Part shown: piece by piece, positions 16,376 through 25,800 of the stretch | Layout of the letters: every line of letters begins with the position of its first letter | Position numbering within the stretch: position 1 is the first letter of the stretch | Assembly: GCF_014649715.1 (NCBI RefSeq) | Contig: NZ_BMTO01000007.1 | Location: forward strand, 288,095-352,094 | DNA: 64,000 nt | Source of the DNA: Streptomyces lateritius | Lineage (GTDB): Bacteria; Actinomycetota; Actinomycetes; Streptomycetales; Streptomycetaceae | Reading direction: 5' to 3' | The notes under the pieces: generated by a model | Databases searched by the model: none | What the model was told of the DNA's origin: nothing | The model's input: the letters and a program-made list of their open reading frames with translations, nothing else | Made by a program: the position numbers and the translations under genes

Positions 16376-17335
16376 CTACGGAAGGGCGGCGCCGCGGGCC
16401 GTCACCCACAGCGCGTACCACTCCTCGTGGCTCAGGTCGGGCTCGCTCCGCGCCGCGTCGCGGCAGGCGCGGATGCGTGCGGGGTTCGACGTGCCGATCA
16501 CCGGGACGACGCGCGCCGGGTGGCGTCGCAGCCACCAGAGGACGATCGTCTCCGCGGTGGTGCCCTTCGCCTCGGCGAGCGACGCGACGAGGGCGGCGGT
16601 GGCCCGCTCCTGCGGTGTCTCCGGCCGCCCCGTGTACCGCCCCTGGGCGAGCGCCCCCCACGCCTGGAGCGAGATCCCGTGGGCCAGGCAGTGCTCGACG
16701 GTGCCGGCGGGGAAACCGTTGGCTGCCGACTCGGGGGTGTTGACGAGGACACCGTCCTCGAGCCATGCGCGCCGATGCAGGCTCATCTCCAGCTGATTGG
16801 CGACGAGCGGCAGCTCGGTGTGGGCCTGGATCCGGGCGATCTGTGCGGCATTCATGTTGGAGACGCCGAAGCGGCGGACGAGTCCCTGCCGGTGGAGCGA
16901 CGTCAGGGCTTCGCCGACGTCGGCCGGGTCGGCGAGCGGGTCCGGGCGGTGCAGGAGCAGGACGTCCAGGACGTCGGTGCGCAGCCGGGACAGGCTCTCC
17001 TCGACCTTCCGAACGACCGTCGTGCCGCGCAGGTCGTAGAGTCCTGGCCGGTCGCCTTCGGCGAGCCGGATACCGCACTTGGTCTGCAGGGTGATCCGCT
17101 CGCGCAGGCCGGCGGAGCGGGCGAGGACCTCGCCGAAGACCGACTCGGCCTTTCCGTGCCGGTAGATGTCGGCGTGGTCGAAGGCGGTGATGCCGCTCTC
17201 CAGGGCCGCCTCGACGGCCGCCTCCGCGGCGTCGATGTCGGCGGCCGTGGCGGGGCTCGTGTCCCACGCACCGCCAAGGCCCATGCAGCCGAGGACGATA
17301 CGGTCGGGCTTCTCACTCGTGGTCACGGGCCCCAC
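16376..17335 (-). CDS. aldo/keto reductase
   Basis: A 319-residue NADPH-dependent TIM-barrel oxidoreductase similar to the YdhF group. The catalytic tetrad is readable as Asp53 and Tyr58 (FDHADIY), Lys86 (LQTKCGI) and His129 (LLLHRPD). The late segment PVIGTSNPARI contacts the NADPH phosphate. The substrate is unknown. It converges on the PAP2-kinase gene with a 27-base gap. Start ATG 17335 is as in the family; an internal start a few codons later is possible. Confidence 0.92.
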   Translation of the reverse strand: MGPVTTSEKPDRIVLGCMGLGGAWDTSPATAADIDAAEAAVEAALESGITAFDHADIYRHGKAESVFGEVLARSAGLRERITLQTKCGIRLAEGDRPGLYDLRGTTVVRKVEESLSRLRTDVLDVLLLHRPDPLADPADVGEALTSLHRQGLVRRFGVSNMNAAQIARIQAHTELPLVANQLEMSLHRRAWLEDGVLVNTPESAANGFPAGTVEHCLAHGISLQAWGALAQGRYTGRPETPQERATAALVASLAEAKGTTAETIVLWWLRRHPARVVPVIGTSNPARIRACRDAARSEPDLSHEEWYALWVTARGAALP

Positions 17336-17371
17336 CCTCGCACACGCGCGACGGGCGGCCGGGCGCGGGCC

Positions 17372-17953
17372 TCAGTCCCCGCTGGTGTAGCGGATCCGGA
17401 CCCACAGGGGCAGGCCGAACCAGCAGACCAGGTACCAGGCGAGGACACCGGAGACCAGCCAGGGCACGTAGGTGTCGTGCGTGGCGACGCGCAGGATGAG
17501 GAAGAGCGCCGAGGTGAGGGTCGCCAGGAGCAGGACGAGTCCGGTGAAGGTGAGCCGGGACGCCCAGGCCACGGCCTGGGGTTTGATCCGCCGCCCCGAG
17601 ACGAGCCGGTGGAAGGCCACCGGGCCGATGAGCGCGCCCGTGGCGAGGGAGCCGAGGACGACGGTGACGAGGTAGATCGTCTTGTCGATCTGTTCCAGGC
17701 CTTGGAAATGCGGGGTGAAGACCACGGTGAGGAGGAAGCCGAGGAGGATCTGGACGCCGGTCTGCGCCACGCGTATCTCCTGGATGAGTTCCTGCCAGCG
17801 CCGGTCGGCCCGCTCGTCCTCCGTCTCGCGCCGTCCGTCCTCCCGCGCGTCCACCGAACCGTTCTCCCTCACGTCCACTCGCACGTCCGGCCCCGCGTCA
17901 TACCGCGCGTCCGCTCGCCTTTCGGGGCCGACCGTGCTCTCTCGTCCCTCCAT
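17372..17953 (-). CDS. DUF6328 membrane protein
   Basis: A 193-residue membrane protein. The first 50 residues are charged and Arg/Asp-rich. The family core starts at WQELIQEIRVAQTGVQILLGFLLTVVFTP, followed by three further hydrophobic helices. Function unknown. The ATG at 17953 follows GAGGAGGAG; the frame back to 18031 is not needed. It lies 36 bases upstream of the aldo/keto reductase on the same strand and may share its transcript. Confidence 0.8.
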   Translation of the reverse strand: MEGRESTVGPERRADARYDAGPDVRVDVRENGSVDAREDGRRETEDERADRRWQELIQEIRVAQTGVQILLGFLLTVVFTPHFQGLEQIDKTIYLVTVVLGSLATGALIGPVAFHRLVSGRRIKPQAVAWASRLTFTGLVLLLATLTSALFLILRVATHDTYVPWLVSGVLAWYLVCWFGLPLWVRIRYTSGD

Positions 17954-18121
17954 GGGGCTGCCTCCTCCTCGAACGTCCTCGACCCTCACAGGGTGTGCCA
18001 CCAGGCACGGCTTCCCCACCTTCGAACACACACACCCCTGTCTCGCCCCCGCAGGACGACGCGACTACGCGAAGAGCGAACCGTGCCCCGGACGGCCCTG
18101 CGTCGTCCCAGAGTGGTGGCC

Positions 18122-18904
18122 ATGGTGAACCGAGTGGCCGTCCTGTCCGACATCCATGCCGTGCTGCCCGCCCTGGAAGCGGTGCTCGACGAACCGGAGG
18201 TGCGCGCCGCGGACCGTGTCGTGCTGACCGGGGACATCTGCGCAGGCCCGCAACCGGCCGAAGTCCTGGACCTGTTGACCGGTCTCGGCGAGCGCGTCAC
18301 ATGGGTCGGCGGGAACGCCGACCGCGAACTCCTCGAGTACCGCCGGGGCGTGCGGGACTCCGTCGCGGACCCCATCGCCCCCTGGGCCGCCGAGCGACTC
18401 CGCCCCGATCACCTGGACCTGCTCGCCCGCCTGCCCCGGGCGCTCACGCTGCCGGTACGGGGCATGGGGAACGTCCTCTTCTGCCACGCCACCCCCCGCG
18501 ACGACGAGGAGGTCGTCCTGGTCGACTCCCGTCTCGAGCGCTGGGCGGAGGTGTTCGGCGAACTCGACGCCGGCGTCCGTACGGTGGTCCTCGGGCACAC
18601 CCACATGCCCTACGTCCGCCTCGCCCTCGGCCGGCTCGTCGTCAACCCGGGCAGCGTCGGCATGCCGTACGGACGGACCGGGGCCCACTGGGCGCTCCTG
18701 GGCCCCGGCGTCGAGCTGCGGACGACGCACTTCGACATCGAGGCCGCAGTCGACCGCCTCACCCGGGAATCGGCGTATCCGGACATCGCCGAGTGGGCCG
18801 ACTACTTCCTGCGCGCACGGGCGACCGACGCCGAGGCGCTCCGGATCTTCGGCCCGCGCGACGGCCGCGGCGAGGCACCCCGCCGGGCCGACGAGACGGG
18901 GTGA
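18122..18904 (+). CDS. calcineurin-like metallophosphoesterase
   Basis: A 260-residue protein of the YfcE/MJ0936-type metallophosphoesterase fold. Metal-binding motifs in order are SDIHA, LTGDICAGP, VGGNADRE, FCHATP and GHTHMPY. It would be a soluble phosphodiesterase or phosphatase of unknown substrate. The ATG at 18122 is preceded by two in-frame GTG codons (18113, 18116) that could also serve. It is divergent from the DUF6328 gene. Confidence 0.9.
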   Translation: MVNRVAVLSDIHAVLPALEAVLDEPEVRAADRVVLTGDICAGPQPAEVLDLLTGLGERVTWVGGNADRELLEYRRGVRDSVADPIAPWAAERLRPDHLDLLARLPRALTLPVRGMGNVLFCHATPRDDEEVVLVDSRLERWAEVFGELDAGVRTVVLGHTHMPYVRLALGRLVVNPGSVGMPYGRTGAHWALLGPGVELRTTHFDIEAAVDRLTRESAYPDIAEWADYFLRARATDAEALRIFGPRDGRGEAPRRADETG

Positions 18905-18969
18905 CGGACCCTGACCATGACGACCCGGCAGCGGCGGTACCGGGACGGGGGGAGGCGCTCGCGCCCGCT

Positions 18970-19704
18970 TCAGCCGTGGGCTTCGGGAGCGCCGGCGACC
19001 TTGGGCGCGCGGGCGGCGATGGCGTCCAGCATCAGTGCGAGGGCGAAGTGGAAGTTGGCGTCGTCCTCCACCGAGGCGAGGTACGGCGCCGCCGCCGCGA
19101 TGTGCGTGTGGGTGCCGGCTGGCACGGCCGCGTACGCACCGCTCCAGGCCGACTCGTCGTCGTGCCGTGTGCCCGGGTCGAGCGCCAGGTAGGTGGCCTC
19201 CATGCACGACCAGCTCAGCATGAAGTCCACCAGCGCGCGGTAATGGCGTACCGCCTCCTCGGGCGGGAAGCCGGCGTCGGACAGTGCGGCGAGGACCATC
19301 TCGATCACCCGCATCTCCGCCGGGCGCCGGGTGATGCGCACCGTGGCCAGGACGGCCGCGCGCGGGTGAGAGAGGTAGACCGTGCGGTTACGGACGAACA
19401 GCGTCCGCAGCGTCTCCCGCCAGTCGGCCGCCGGCTCGAAGCCTTCGAGGCTCTCCTCCAGCAGGTGGTCCGCCACGGCGAGGAGCAGGTCGTCCTTGTT
19501 GCGGAAGTGGCGGTAGACGGCCGTCGGATCCGCGCCGAGCCGGGCGCCGATGCGGCGGAAGGTGAGAGCGTCGGCCCCCTCGGCGTCGAGCAGTTCGAGG
19601 CATGCCTCGACGATCAGCCGGGGGCTGAGCGACGGCCGGGTACGGCCCGCGGCGCTCCCCCGCCCCTTGGCCGGCGCGGCCTTCTTCCCCGTAGGTGACG
19701 CCAC
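18970..19704 (-). CDS. TetR-family repressor
   Basis: A 244-residue TetR regulator. After a basic N-terminal arm, the helix-turn-helix is LTFRRIGARLGADPTAVYRHFRNKDDLL (about residues 48-75), and a ligand-binding helical domain follows. It is transcribed away from the amidohydrolase gene. An 8-bp inverted repeat with a nested palindrome at 19774-19804 lies in the shared upstream region and is a good operator candidate. Effector unknown. Confidence 0.9.
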   Translation of the reverse strand: MASPTGKKAAPAKGRGSAAGRTRPSLSPRLIVEACLELLDAEGADALTFRRIGARLGADPTAVYRHFRNKDDLLLAVADHLLEESLEGFEPAADWRETLRTLFVRNRTVYLSHPRAAVLATVRITRRPAEMRVIEMVLAALSDAGFPPEEAVRHYRALVDFMLSWSCMEATYLALDPGTRHDDESAWSGAYAAVPAGTHTHIAAAAPYLASVEDDANFHFALALMLDAIAARAPKVAGAPEAHG

Positions 19705-19773
19705 TGCGCACTCCTTTTCGCTCCGGTCGGCTCCATTGTGCCGTCCGAGCCCCTACCGCTCCGGCCGGTCACT

Positions 19774-19804
19774 GAGTCAACGATGTTGTCATCGCTGTTG
19801 ACTC
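19774..19804. promoter_or_regulatory. probable TetR operator with nested palindromes
   Basis: Outer arms GAGTCAAC (19774-19781) and GTTGACTC (19797-19804) are perfect inverted repeats. Inside lies GATG-TTGT-CATC (19782-19793). A -35-like TTGACT overlaps the right arm. Position between divergent TetR and amidohydrolase genes fits autoregulation plus control of the rightward transcript. Confidence 0.5.
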
Positions 19805-19886
19805 GCTGTCGGGATCCTGCCACGCTGCCGCCCGGCGCCCGTCACCGGCACGTGCCCGCCCCCCTCGCAGGAGCCAGGAGAAGCCC

Positions 19887-20130
19887 ATGACCGGTCACCC
19901 ACCACCACCCTCCCCCCGGTGCGGTTCCCGCCCCTGCCGACGCCCTCACGGCCGACAACGGCCGCTTTCTGACGCTCGTTCCGGTGGTCGTCCTCGCCGC
20001 TGGGGCCCCCGCCGCGCTGTGGGCCAAGTAGGGCCGCCGAGCCGCCTACTTCGACCGCGAGCGGCGTGCGCTGCGCCCTGACCCGTCTCCCCCGCCCCGC
20101 TCCTCCTGACCACCGCGCGACCGACCGCAC
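19887..20130 (+). pseudogene. possible relic of a membrane protein C-terminus
   Basis: Within the long gap between the TetR and amidohydrolase genes, one frame (about 19920-20031) reads ADNGRFLTLVPVVVLAAG then APAALWAK and a TAG stop. The same frame continues past the stop as GRRAAYFDRERRALRP, which resembles the cytoplasmic tail of a transporter. A ribosome-site-like AGGAG and ATG at 19887 precede it in another frame. I read this as the decayed end of a transporter gene; the identification is weak. Confidence 0.25.
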
Positions 20131-20170
20131 GACCGACCGGCATGAACCAGCCTTTCAAGGAGCAGCTCCG

Positions 20171-21805
20171 ATGAGCCCCGCAGACACCGTCTTCACCTCC
20201 GGTTCCGTGATCACCATGGATCCCTCGCTCGCCGACGCCACGGCCCTGGCCGTCACCGGGGAGCGGATCACCGCGGTCGGGGGTGAGGAGGTGCGCGAGC
20301 TGATCGGTCCGGACACCGAGGTGGTCGACCTGGCGGGGCGGGCTCTGCTGCCGGGCTTCCAGGACGCGCACGTCCACGCCGTGTTCGGCGGTCTGGAACT
20401 GGGCGTCTGCGACCTGACCGGGACGACGGACCTGGCCGAATACCGGCGGCTCATCACGGCCTACGCGGCCGCCCACCCCGAACGGCCCTGGATCACCGGC
20501 GGCGGCTGGTCGATGGAGAGCTTCCCCGGTGGCATGCCGACCCGGCAGCTGCTCGACGTGCTCGTTCCCGACCGCCCCGTCCTGCTCGCCAACCGCGACC
20601 ACCACGGCGCCTGGGTCAACACCCGGGCCCTCGAGCTGGCGGGGGTGACCGCTTCGACCCCCGATCCGGCCGACGGGCGCATCGAGCGCGAAGCAGACGG
20701 CACGCCCTCGGGGATGCTCCAGGAGGGGGCGGTGGAACTCGTCGGGCGCGCTGCCCCGCGGCCCACCGAGGAAGATCTCCTGGCCGGCCTGCTGCGCGCC
20801 CAACGCCTGCTGCACGGGTACGGGATCACCGCCTGGCAGGACGCCCTGCTCGGCGAGTACGGCGGTCATCCCGACGTCTCGGGCGCCTACCTCACGGCGT
20901 CCGGGCGCGGCCTGCTGACGGCCCGGGTCGTCGGCTCGCTGTGGTGGGACAGGGAGGCCGGCGCCGAGCAGATCCCGCGTCTGGTCGAGCGCCGCGAGGC
21001 GCTGCGGTCGGGCGGCCGGTTCCGCGCCGACACCGTGAAGATCATGCAGGACGGCATCGCCGAGAACCGCACGGCGGCCATGACGGCGCCCTACAAGGAC
21101 GCCTGCGGCTGCGCCACCGCCGAGAGTGGCCTCAGCTTCGTCGATCCCGAGGCGCTGCGCGGGTACGTCACCGAGCTCGACGCCCTCGACTTCCAGGTCC
21201 ACTTCCACGCGCTGGGCGACCGGGCCGTCCGCGAGGCCCTCGACGCGGTCGAGGCGGCACGCGCTGCCAACGGGCGGCGCGGCAACCGCCACCATCTCGC
21301 CCATCTCCAGGTCGTCCATCCCGTGGACGTACCGCGCTTCGCGCGGCTGGACGCGGTGGCCAACCTTCAGCCGCTGTGGGCGGCCCACGAGCCCCAACTC
21401 GACGAGTTGACGAGCCCGTTCCTGGGCGGGGACCTCGCGGAACGGCAGTACCCCTTCGGCGACCTCCACCTGGCCGGGGCCCGGCTGGCGGCGGGCAGCG
21501 ACTGGCCCGTCAGCTCCGCGAACCCGCTGGAGGGCATCCATGTCGCCGTCAACCGGATCCTCCCCGGCGGCGACCTGCCGCCGTTCCTCCCCGGCCAGCG
21601 GCTCGATCTGACGACCGCCCTCGCCGCCTACACGTCGGGTTCCGCCTACGTCAACGGGCTCGACGACACGGGCGTCCTGCGCCCCGGTCACCTCGCGGAC
21701 CTGGTCGTTCTCGACCGGGACCCGTACTCCGTGCCCCCGGCGGAGCTGGCGTCACTGCGGGTCGAGGCCACCTACGTCGGTGGGCGGCGCGTCTTCGGAT
21801 CCTGA
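20171..21805 (+). CDS. YtcJ-like amidohydrolase
   Basis: A 544-residue metal-dependent amidohydrolase of the YtcJ/Nfd-type group (amidohydrolase family 3). Metal ligands His67 and His69 lie in FQDAHVHA. Further ligands are in VKIMQDG, VHFHALGDRA and HHLAHLQ, and the catalytic Asp is in AAGSDWPVSS. It hydrolyses an unknown amide or carbamate. The ATG at 20171 follows AAGGAG. It is divergent from a TetR gene that probably controls it, and its 3' end overlaps the convergent XRE regulator by 54 bases. Confidence 0.92.
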   Translation: MSPADTVFTSGSVITMDPSLADATALAVTGERITAVGGEEVRELIGPDTEVVDLAGRALLPGFQDAHVHAVFGGLELGVCDLTGTTDLAEYRRLITAYAAAHPERPWITGGGWSMESFPGGMPTRQLLDVLVPDRPVLLANRDHHGAWVNTRALELAGVTASTPDPADGRIEREADGTPSGMLQEGAVELVGRAAPRPTEEDLLAGLLRAQRLLHGYGITAWQDALLGEYGGHPDVSGAYLTASGRGLLTARVVGSLWWDREAGAEQIPRLVERREALRSGGRFRADTVKIMQDGIAENRTAAMTAPYKDACGCATAESGLSFVDPEALRGYVTELDALDFQVHFHALGDRAVREALDAVEAARAANGRRGNRHHLAHLQVVHPVDVPRFARLDAVANLQPLWAAHEPQLDELTSPFLGGDLAERQYPFGDLHLAGARLAAGSDWPVSSANPLEGIHVAVNRILPGGDLPPFLPGQRLDLTTALAAYTSGSAYVNGLDDTGVLRPGHLADLVVLDRDPYSVPPAELASLRVEATYVGGRRVFGS

Positions 21806-22723
21806 GACGGCGGGGCGCCTCGCCGGGGTGCCGGTGCCGCCGTGGGTCGCGGCGAGGCGGGCGAGGGCGGCGGACTCCGGGCTTCCCGCCTCGGCGCTGT
21901 ACACGTGCACGACCAGGCCGGTCTCGCCGGGGGCGGCCGGAACATGCAGTGTCTCGAAGTCGAGGGTGAGCAGCCCGGCCTCGGGGTGGCGCAGCCGTTT
22001 GCGGCCGGCCGTGCACATCAGCACCTCGCCGGTGGCCCAGATCCGCCGGAACTCGACGCTGCGGGTGGAGAGTTCGGCGATGAGCGCGGCCAGTTCCGCG
22101 TCGTCGGGGTACCGTCCGGCGGCGACGCGCAGCTGCCCCACGGCCTCGGCCGCGCGGTCCTCCCAGTCGGGATGGAGCGCGCGGCCCGCGGGGTCGAGGA
22201 AGAGGTATCTGGCGTTGTTCCCGTCGCGGCGGCCCGGCTCGCCCATGCCGCCCAGCAGAACGGCGCCCGGACGGTTCCAGGCCACCACGTCGAGGCGATG
22301 GTTCGTCGCGAAGACCGGCAGGGGCGCCATGGCGTCCAGGATCCGTCGCAGGGCGGGGCCGACCTGGGCCCGGGGCGCGGGGTCGCGCCGGTGGGCGGCC
22401 AGAGTGGCGAGGTGTCTGCGCTCCGCGGTGTCGAGACCGAGGGCGCCGGCGAGCGCGTCGAGCACTTCGGCGGACGGCTGGGTGGCCCGGCCCTGTTCGA
22501 GGCGTACGTAGTAGTCCACGCTGATCCCGGCCAGCTGGGCCAGCTCCTCACGCCGCAGCCCCCGTACGCGACGGCGTCTGCCCCCGGCGAGCCCGACGTG
22601 CTCCGGCGCCACGCGCCCTCTCCGGGCGCGCAGGAAGGCGCCGAGTTCCCGTCCGGTGTCGCCGATCCCCTCGACTCGGTCGCCCGCGCCGCCCGTCCGC
22701 TCGATCCGGTCCGCCCCGTTCAT
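21752..22723 (-). CDS. XRE regulator with MmyB-like ligand domain
   Basis: A 323-residue regulator. The N-terminal helix-turn-helix reads RREELAQLAGISVDYYVRLEQGR (about residues 57-79). The rest is the MmyB-type PAS-like ligand domain with PLPVFATNHRLDVVAWN and the conserved tail TLDFETLHVPAAPG. In Streptomyces such regulators usually sit divergent to a short-chain dehydrogenase or quinone oxidoreductase gene they control. That arrangement holds here, with the NAD(P)H oxidoreductase 98 bases away. The first 25 residues are poorly conserved, so the true start may be downstream. Confidence 0.9.
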   Translation of the reverse strand: MNGADRIERTGGAGDRVEGIGDTGRELGAFLRARRGRVAPEHVGLAGGRRRRVRGLRREELAQLAGISVDYYVRLEQGRATQPSAEVLDALAGALGLDTAERRHLATLAAHRRDPAPRAQVGPALRRILDAMAPLPVFATNHRLDVVAWNRPGAVLLGGMGEPGRRDGNNARYLFLDPAGRALHPDWEDRAAEAVGQLRVAAGRYPDDAELAALIAELSTRSVEFRRIWATGEVLMCTAGRKRLRHPEAGLLTLDFETLHVPAAPGETGLVVHVYSAEAGSPESAALARLAATHGGTGTPARRPAVSGSEDAPPTDVGGLDPQ

Positions 22724-22821
22724 GCGTTCCAGTATGCGTGGCCCTGGCAGTACCAGGATCGCCGTTCCGCCGGTTGAACAGGGTTCTGGCTACCCCGGCC
22801 CGCCCGGGAGAACGTGGCCGT

Positions 22822-23637
22822 ATGAACGAAGCAACGTCAACGTCCCAGCAGCGGCATCAGCCTCGGCCGAAGAAGATCCTCGTCGTCTGCGCCCACCCGG
22901 AACCCCGTTCCCTCAACGCCGCTCTGACCGTCTTCGCGGTCGAGCACCTGCGGGCGGCGGGCCACGAGGTACGGGTGTCCGACCTCTACGCGATGAAGTG
23001 GAAGGCCACGGTCGACGCCGACGACTTCCCCGGACACGCAGCCGACCGGCGGCTTCGGGTGATGGCGGCCTCCGAACAGGACACGCTGTCGGGCCGGCTG
23101 TCGCCCGACATCGCGGCCGAACAGGAGAAGGTCCTCTGGTCGGACGCTGTGATCCTCCAGTTCCCGATGTGGTGGTTCTCTGCCCCCGCGATCCTGAAGG
23201 GCTGGATCGACCGGGTCTTCACCAGCGGCTTCGCCTACGGGCCGGCCCTCCCCCCGCCGTACGGCGACGGCGTTCTGGCGGGCCGCCGGGCGCTGTTGTC
23301 GGTGACGGCGGGTGCCCGGGGGTCGGCCTTCTCCGACCGGGGCGTTCACGGGCGGCTCTCCGACGTCCTCCACCCGCTGCAGCACGGCCTGTTCTGGTTC
23401 ACCGGCATGGCGCCGCTCGAACCGTTCGCGGTGTACGAAGCGAACGAGCTGCCGGCGGAGCGGTTCGCTGCGGCGTGCGAGGCGTACGCACGACGGCTCG
23501 ACGGACTGTTCACGGACGAGCCGGTGCCGTTCAGGCCGTTGGTGGGCGGCGACTACGGCCGTGACATGCGGCTGCTGCCGGGCGTGGAGGTCCCGGGAAC
23601 GAACGGCCTGGACCTTCACGTCGGCCCGCGCCGCTGA
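22822..23637 (+). CDS. NAD(P)H-dependent flavin oxidoreductase
   Basis: A 271-residue flavodoxin-fold quinone oxidoreductase (MdaB/NQO1-like). The FMN/FAD phosphate loop is VVCAHPEPRSLNAAL, and the family signature QFPMWWFSAPAILKGWIDRVF is intact. It reduces quinones or similar electrophiles in two-electron steps. It is divergent from an MmyB-type XRE regulator, which is the likely controller. ATG 22822 lies in the expected place. Confidence 0.92.
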   Translation: MNEATSTSQQRHQPRPKKILVVCAHPEPRSLNAALTVFAVEHLRAAGHEVRVSDLYAMKWKATVDADDFPGHAADRRLRVMAASEQDTLSGRLSPDIAAEQEKVLWSDAVILQFPMWWFSAPAILKGWIDRVFTSGFAYGPALPPPYGDGVLAGRRALLSVTAGARGSAFSDRGVHGRLSDVLHPLQHGLFWFTGMAPLEPFAVYEANELPAERFAAACEAYARRLDGLFTDEPVPFRPLVGGDYGRDMRLLPGVEVPGTNGLDLHVGPRR

Positions 23638-23701
23638 AGGCCGGCTCTTTGGATAGGGTGCCGTGCGACAGGTCGGCGTTCTGTGCGGGAGACATGAGTT
23701 G

Positions 23702-25471
23702 ATGAGTGGTCAGCAGCCAGACCGCAGCGGAGCCCCTCAGGTGTTCCAGCCGCTCGCCGAGGACGACCCCACCACCATCGCCGGCTACCGGCTGGCCGCG
23801 AAGCTCGGCGCGGGCGGCATGGGCAAGGTGTACCTGTCGTACACGCCCGGCGGGCGGCCCGTCGCCATCAAGGTGATCCGGCCCGAGTTCGGCGAGGACC
23901 CCGCGTTCCGGCGTCGGTTCGCCCAGGAGGTGCAGTCGGCGCAGCGCGTGCAGGGGCTGTTCACCGCGCCGGTCATCGACGCCGACACAGCCGGCCCGCG
24001 GCCGTGGCTGGCGACCGCTTACGTTCCCGGCCCGTCGCTCGCCGACGCCGTCGTCGCGCACGGGGCGCTGCCCGCCGAGACGGTCCTGCTGCTCGTCGCC
24101 GGCATGGCCGAGGCGTTGCACGTCATCCATGGCGCGGGCATCGTCCACCGTGACCTGAAGCCGTCCAACGTCCTGCTCGCGGCCGACGGGCCCCGGGTCA
24201 TCGACTTCGGCATCGCCCATGCCGCCGACGCGACCTCGCTCACCGGCAGCGGCGTCATCATCGGCACGCCTTCCTTCATGGCCCCCGAGCAGGCGACGGG
24301 GAGCCGGGTCACCCCCGCCACCGACATCTTCGCGCTCGGCCAGGTCGCGGCCTACGCGGCGACGGGAACGCCGGCCTTCGGCGAGGGGACCTCGCACGGT
24401 GTGCTCTACCGCATCGTCCAGGAGGAGCCCGACCTCACCAGGGTGCCCGAACGGCTGATGGAGCTGGTCACGCGGGCTCTCGCCAAGGATCCCGCGGAGC
24501 GGCCGTCGATCGCCGAGATCATCGCCCTGTGCCAGGCGGCGAACGCGGAGACGGTGCTGCGGCGGCCGGAGGACTGGCTGCCGGGCGCGGTGGCGGCCGA
24601 CATCACGGTCCGCGCGGCGGCTCCCGCGCCGGTCCAGACCCCGCCGCCCCCGGCGGCCGCCCCGTCCGCGCCCCCTTCCCCGGCCTACTCCCCCACCGCG
24701 CCCTACTCCCCCACGGCGCCGAACCACGGCCCGTCCCGGGCCCCTCAGCCTCACCCGCAGTACCGCACACCGCCACCGGCGCACGCCCAGGCCCATGCCC
24801 ACGCACCGACGCAGTTCTCCGGACAGGCACCGCCGTACCCGGGAGCACCCGTGCCGTCGTCGGCGCCGCGTCCCTCGGCGGGCGCGGGCGGGCGAGGTGT
24901 CCTCATCGCCCTCGCCGCCGCGCTGGTCTTCGGTGTCGCCGGCGGCGGCACGGCGTATCTCCTGCTCAAGGACAAGGAGCAGCCGACGCGAGGGGGCGGC
25001 TCCGCGCAGGGCGACCAGAAGGGCGACGGAGGCACGCAGGCCGGCGCGACGCCGACACCGAAGGCCACCAAGTCCGAGCCGAAGCCAGTCGTCTACAAGG
25101 GTGTCAACCTCACCGCCGGTTACCACCTGACGCTCGGGGACGACGAGGTCCGGCCGCAGGCGGGCGAGGACGGCTGGTACGAGCTCTCCTACGACACCGG
25201 GGGGTATCTCGACGCGGAGAGCCAGGACGGGAATCTGGTGCTGCTCGATCCCGGCCAGGAGGGTTCCCTCGCCGCCTGCCGCGCGGACACCCGGTTCACC
25301 AAGGAGGTCTACGTGAACAAGCTCTCGAAGGGCCGACAGGTCTGCGTCACCACGGGAACGGGGCACATGGGGCTCGTCACGGTCCGGGGCTTCTCGACCG
25401 AGGACTCCCCCAGTACGTACCTGACGCTCGATCTGACCGTCTGGCGCAACGCCGCGGGCACCTCCTCCTGA
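23702..25471 (+). CDS. transmembrane Ser/Thr protein kinase (PknB-like)
   Basis: A 589-residue Hanks-type kinase. The glycine loop is LGAGGMGKVY, the ATP lysine is Lys57, and the catalytic loop HRDLKPSN (149-156), DFG (168-170) and APE motifs are intact. A long Pro/Ala/His-rich juxtamembrane segment (about 290-395, with repeated YSPTAP) leads to one transmembrane helix (about 400-422). The extracellular domain of about 130 residues has two cysteines and no PASTA repeats. It probably senses an envelope signal. ATG 23702 follows CGGGAG; the in-frame GTG at 23663 is less likely. Confidence 0.93.
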   Translation: MSGQQPDRSGAPQVFQPLAEDDPTTIAGYRLAAKLGAGGMGKVYLSYTPGGRPVAIKVIRPEFGEDPAFRRRFAQEVQSAQRVQGLFTAPVIDADTAGPRPWLATAYVPGPSLADAVVAHGALPAETVLLLVAGMAEALHVIHGAGIVHRDLKPSNVLLAADGPRVIDFGIAHAADATSLTGSGVIIGTPSFMAPEQATGSRVTPATDIFALGQVAAYAATGTPAFGEGTSHGVLYRIVQEEPDLTRVPERLMELVTRALAKDPAERPSIAEIIALCQAANAETVLRRPEDWLPGAVAADITVRAAAPAPVQTPPPPAAAPSAPPSPAYSPTAPYSPTAPNHGPSRAPQPHPQYRTPPPAHAQAHAHAPTQFSGQAPPYPGAPVPSSAPRPSAGAGGRGVLIALAAALVFGVAGGGTAYLLLKDKEQPTRGGGSAQGDQKGDGGTQAGATPTPKATKSEPKPVVYKGVNLTAGYHLTLGDDEVRPQAGEDGWYELSYDTGGYLDAESQDGNLVLLDPGQEGSLAACRADTRFTKEVYVNKLSKGRQVCVTTGTGHMGLVTVRGFSTEDSPSTYLTLDLTVWRNAAGTSS

Positions 25472-25580
25472 ACGGGGCGCCTTATGGACGGGGCGCCGAA
25501 TGACCGGTTTCCGACACCCGCGTGGGCACAATCTTCTGGCACATGCATAGCACTGCCTTAGGTATCGGTATAAAAGCCGC

Positions 25581-25799
25581 ATGGAAAGCGTCGAACGGTA
25601 CGAGCTGACTTTTCCCGTGTCGGGTGACTCGATCATCGTCTCCCGCACGGAGCGCAAGGGTGCCGGAGGGCATCCCGTCTACGCCGACGAGACCGGCATC
25701 GTGCAGGCCGAGATCAATGAGCAGGGCCAGGTGCGCATGGTGGCCAGCGGCGGCCACCAGAGTCATGACGTACCCGTGCGGGCCGTCCCCGTCCCGTGA
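25581..25799 (+). CDS. small DUF6296-like protein
   Basis: A 72-residue soluble protein with the pattern RYELTFPVSGDSIIVSRTERK, then GAGGHPVYADETGIVQAEI and MVASGGHQ, which I associate with the DUF6296 family of small actinobacterial proteins. Function unknown. The upstream 40 bases are unusually AT-rich (TATAAAAG), likely promoter. It is followed by a three-copy 14-bp tandem repeat. Confidence 0.7.
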   Translation: MESVERYELTFPVSGDSIIVSRTERKGAGGHPVYADETGIVQAEINEQGQVRMVASGGHQSHDVPVRAVPVP

Positions 25800-25800
25800 G

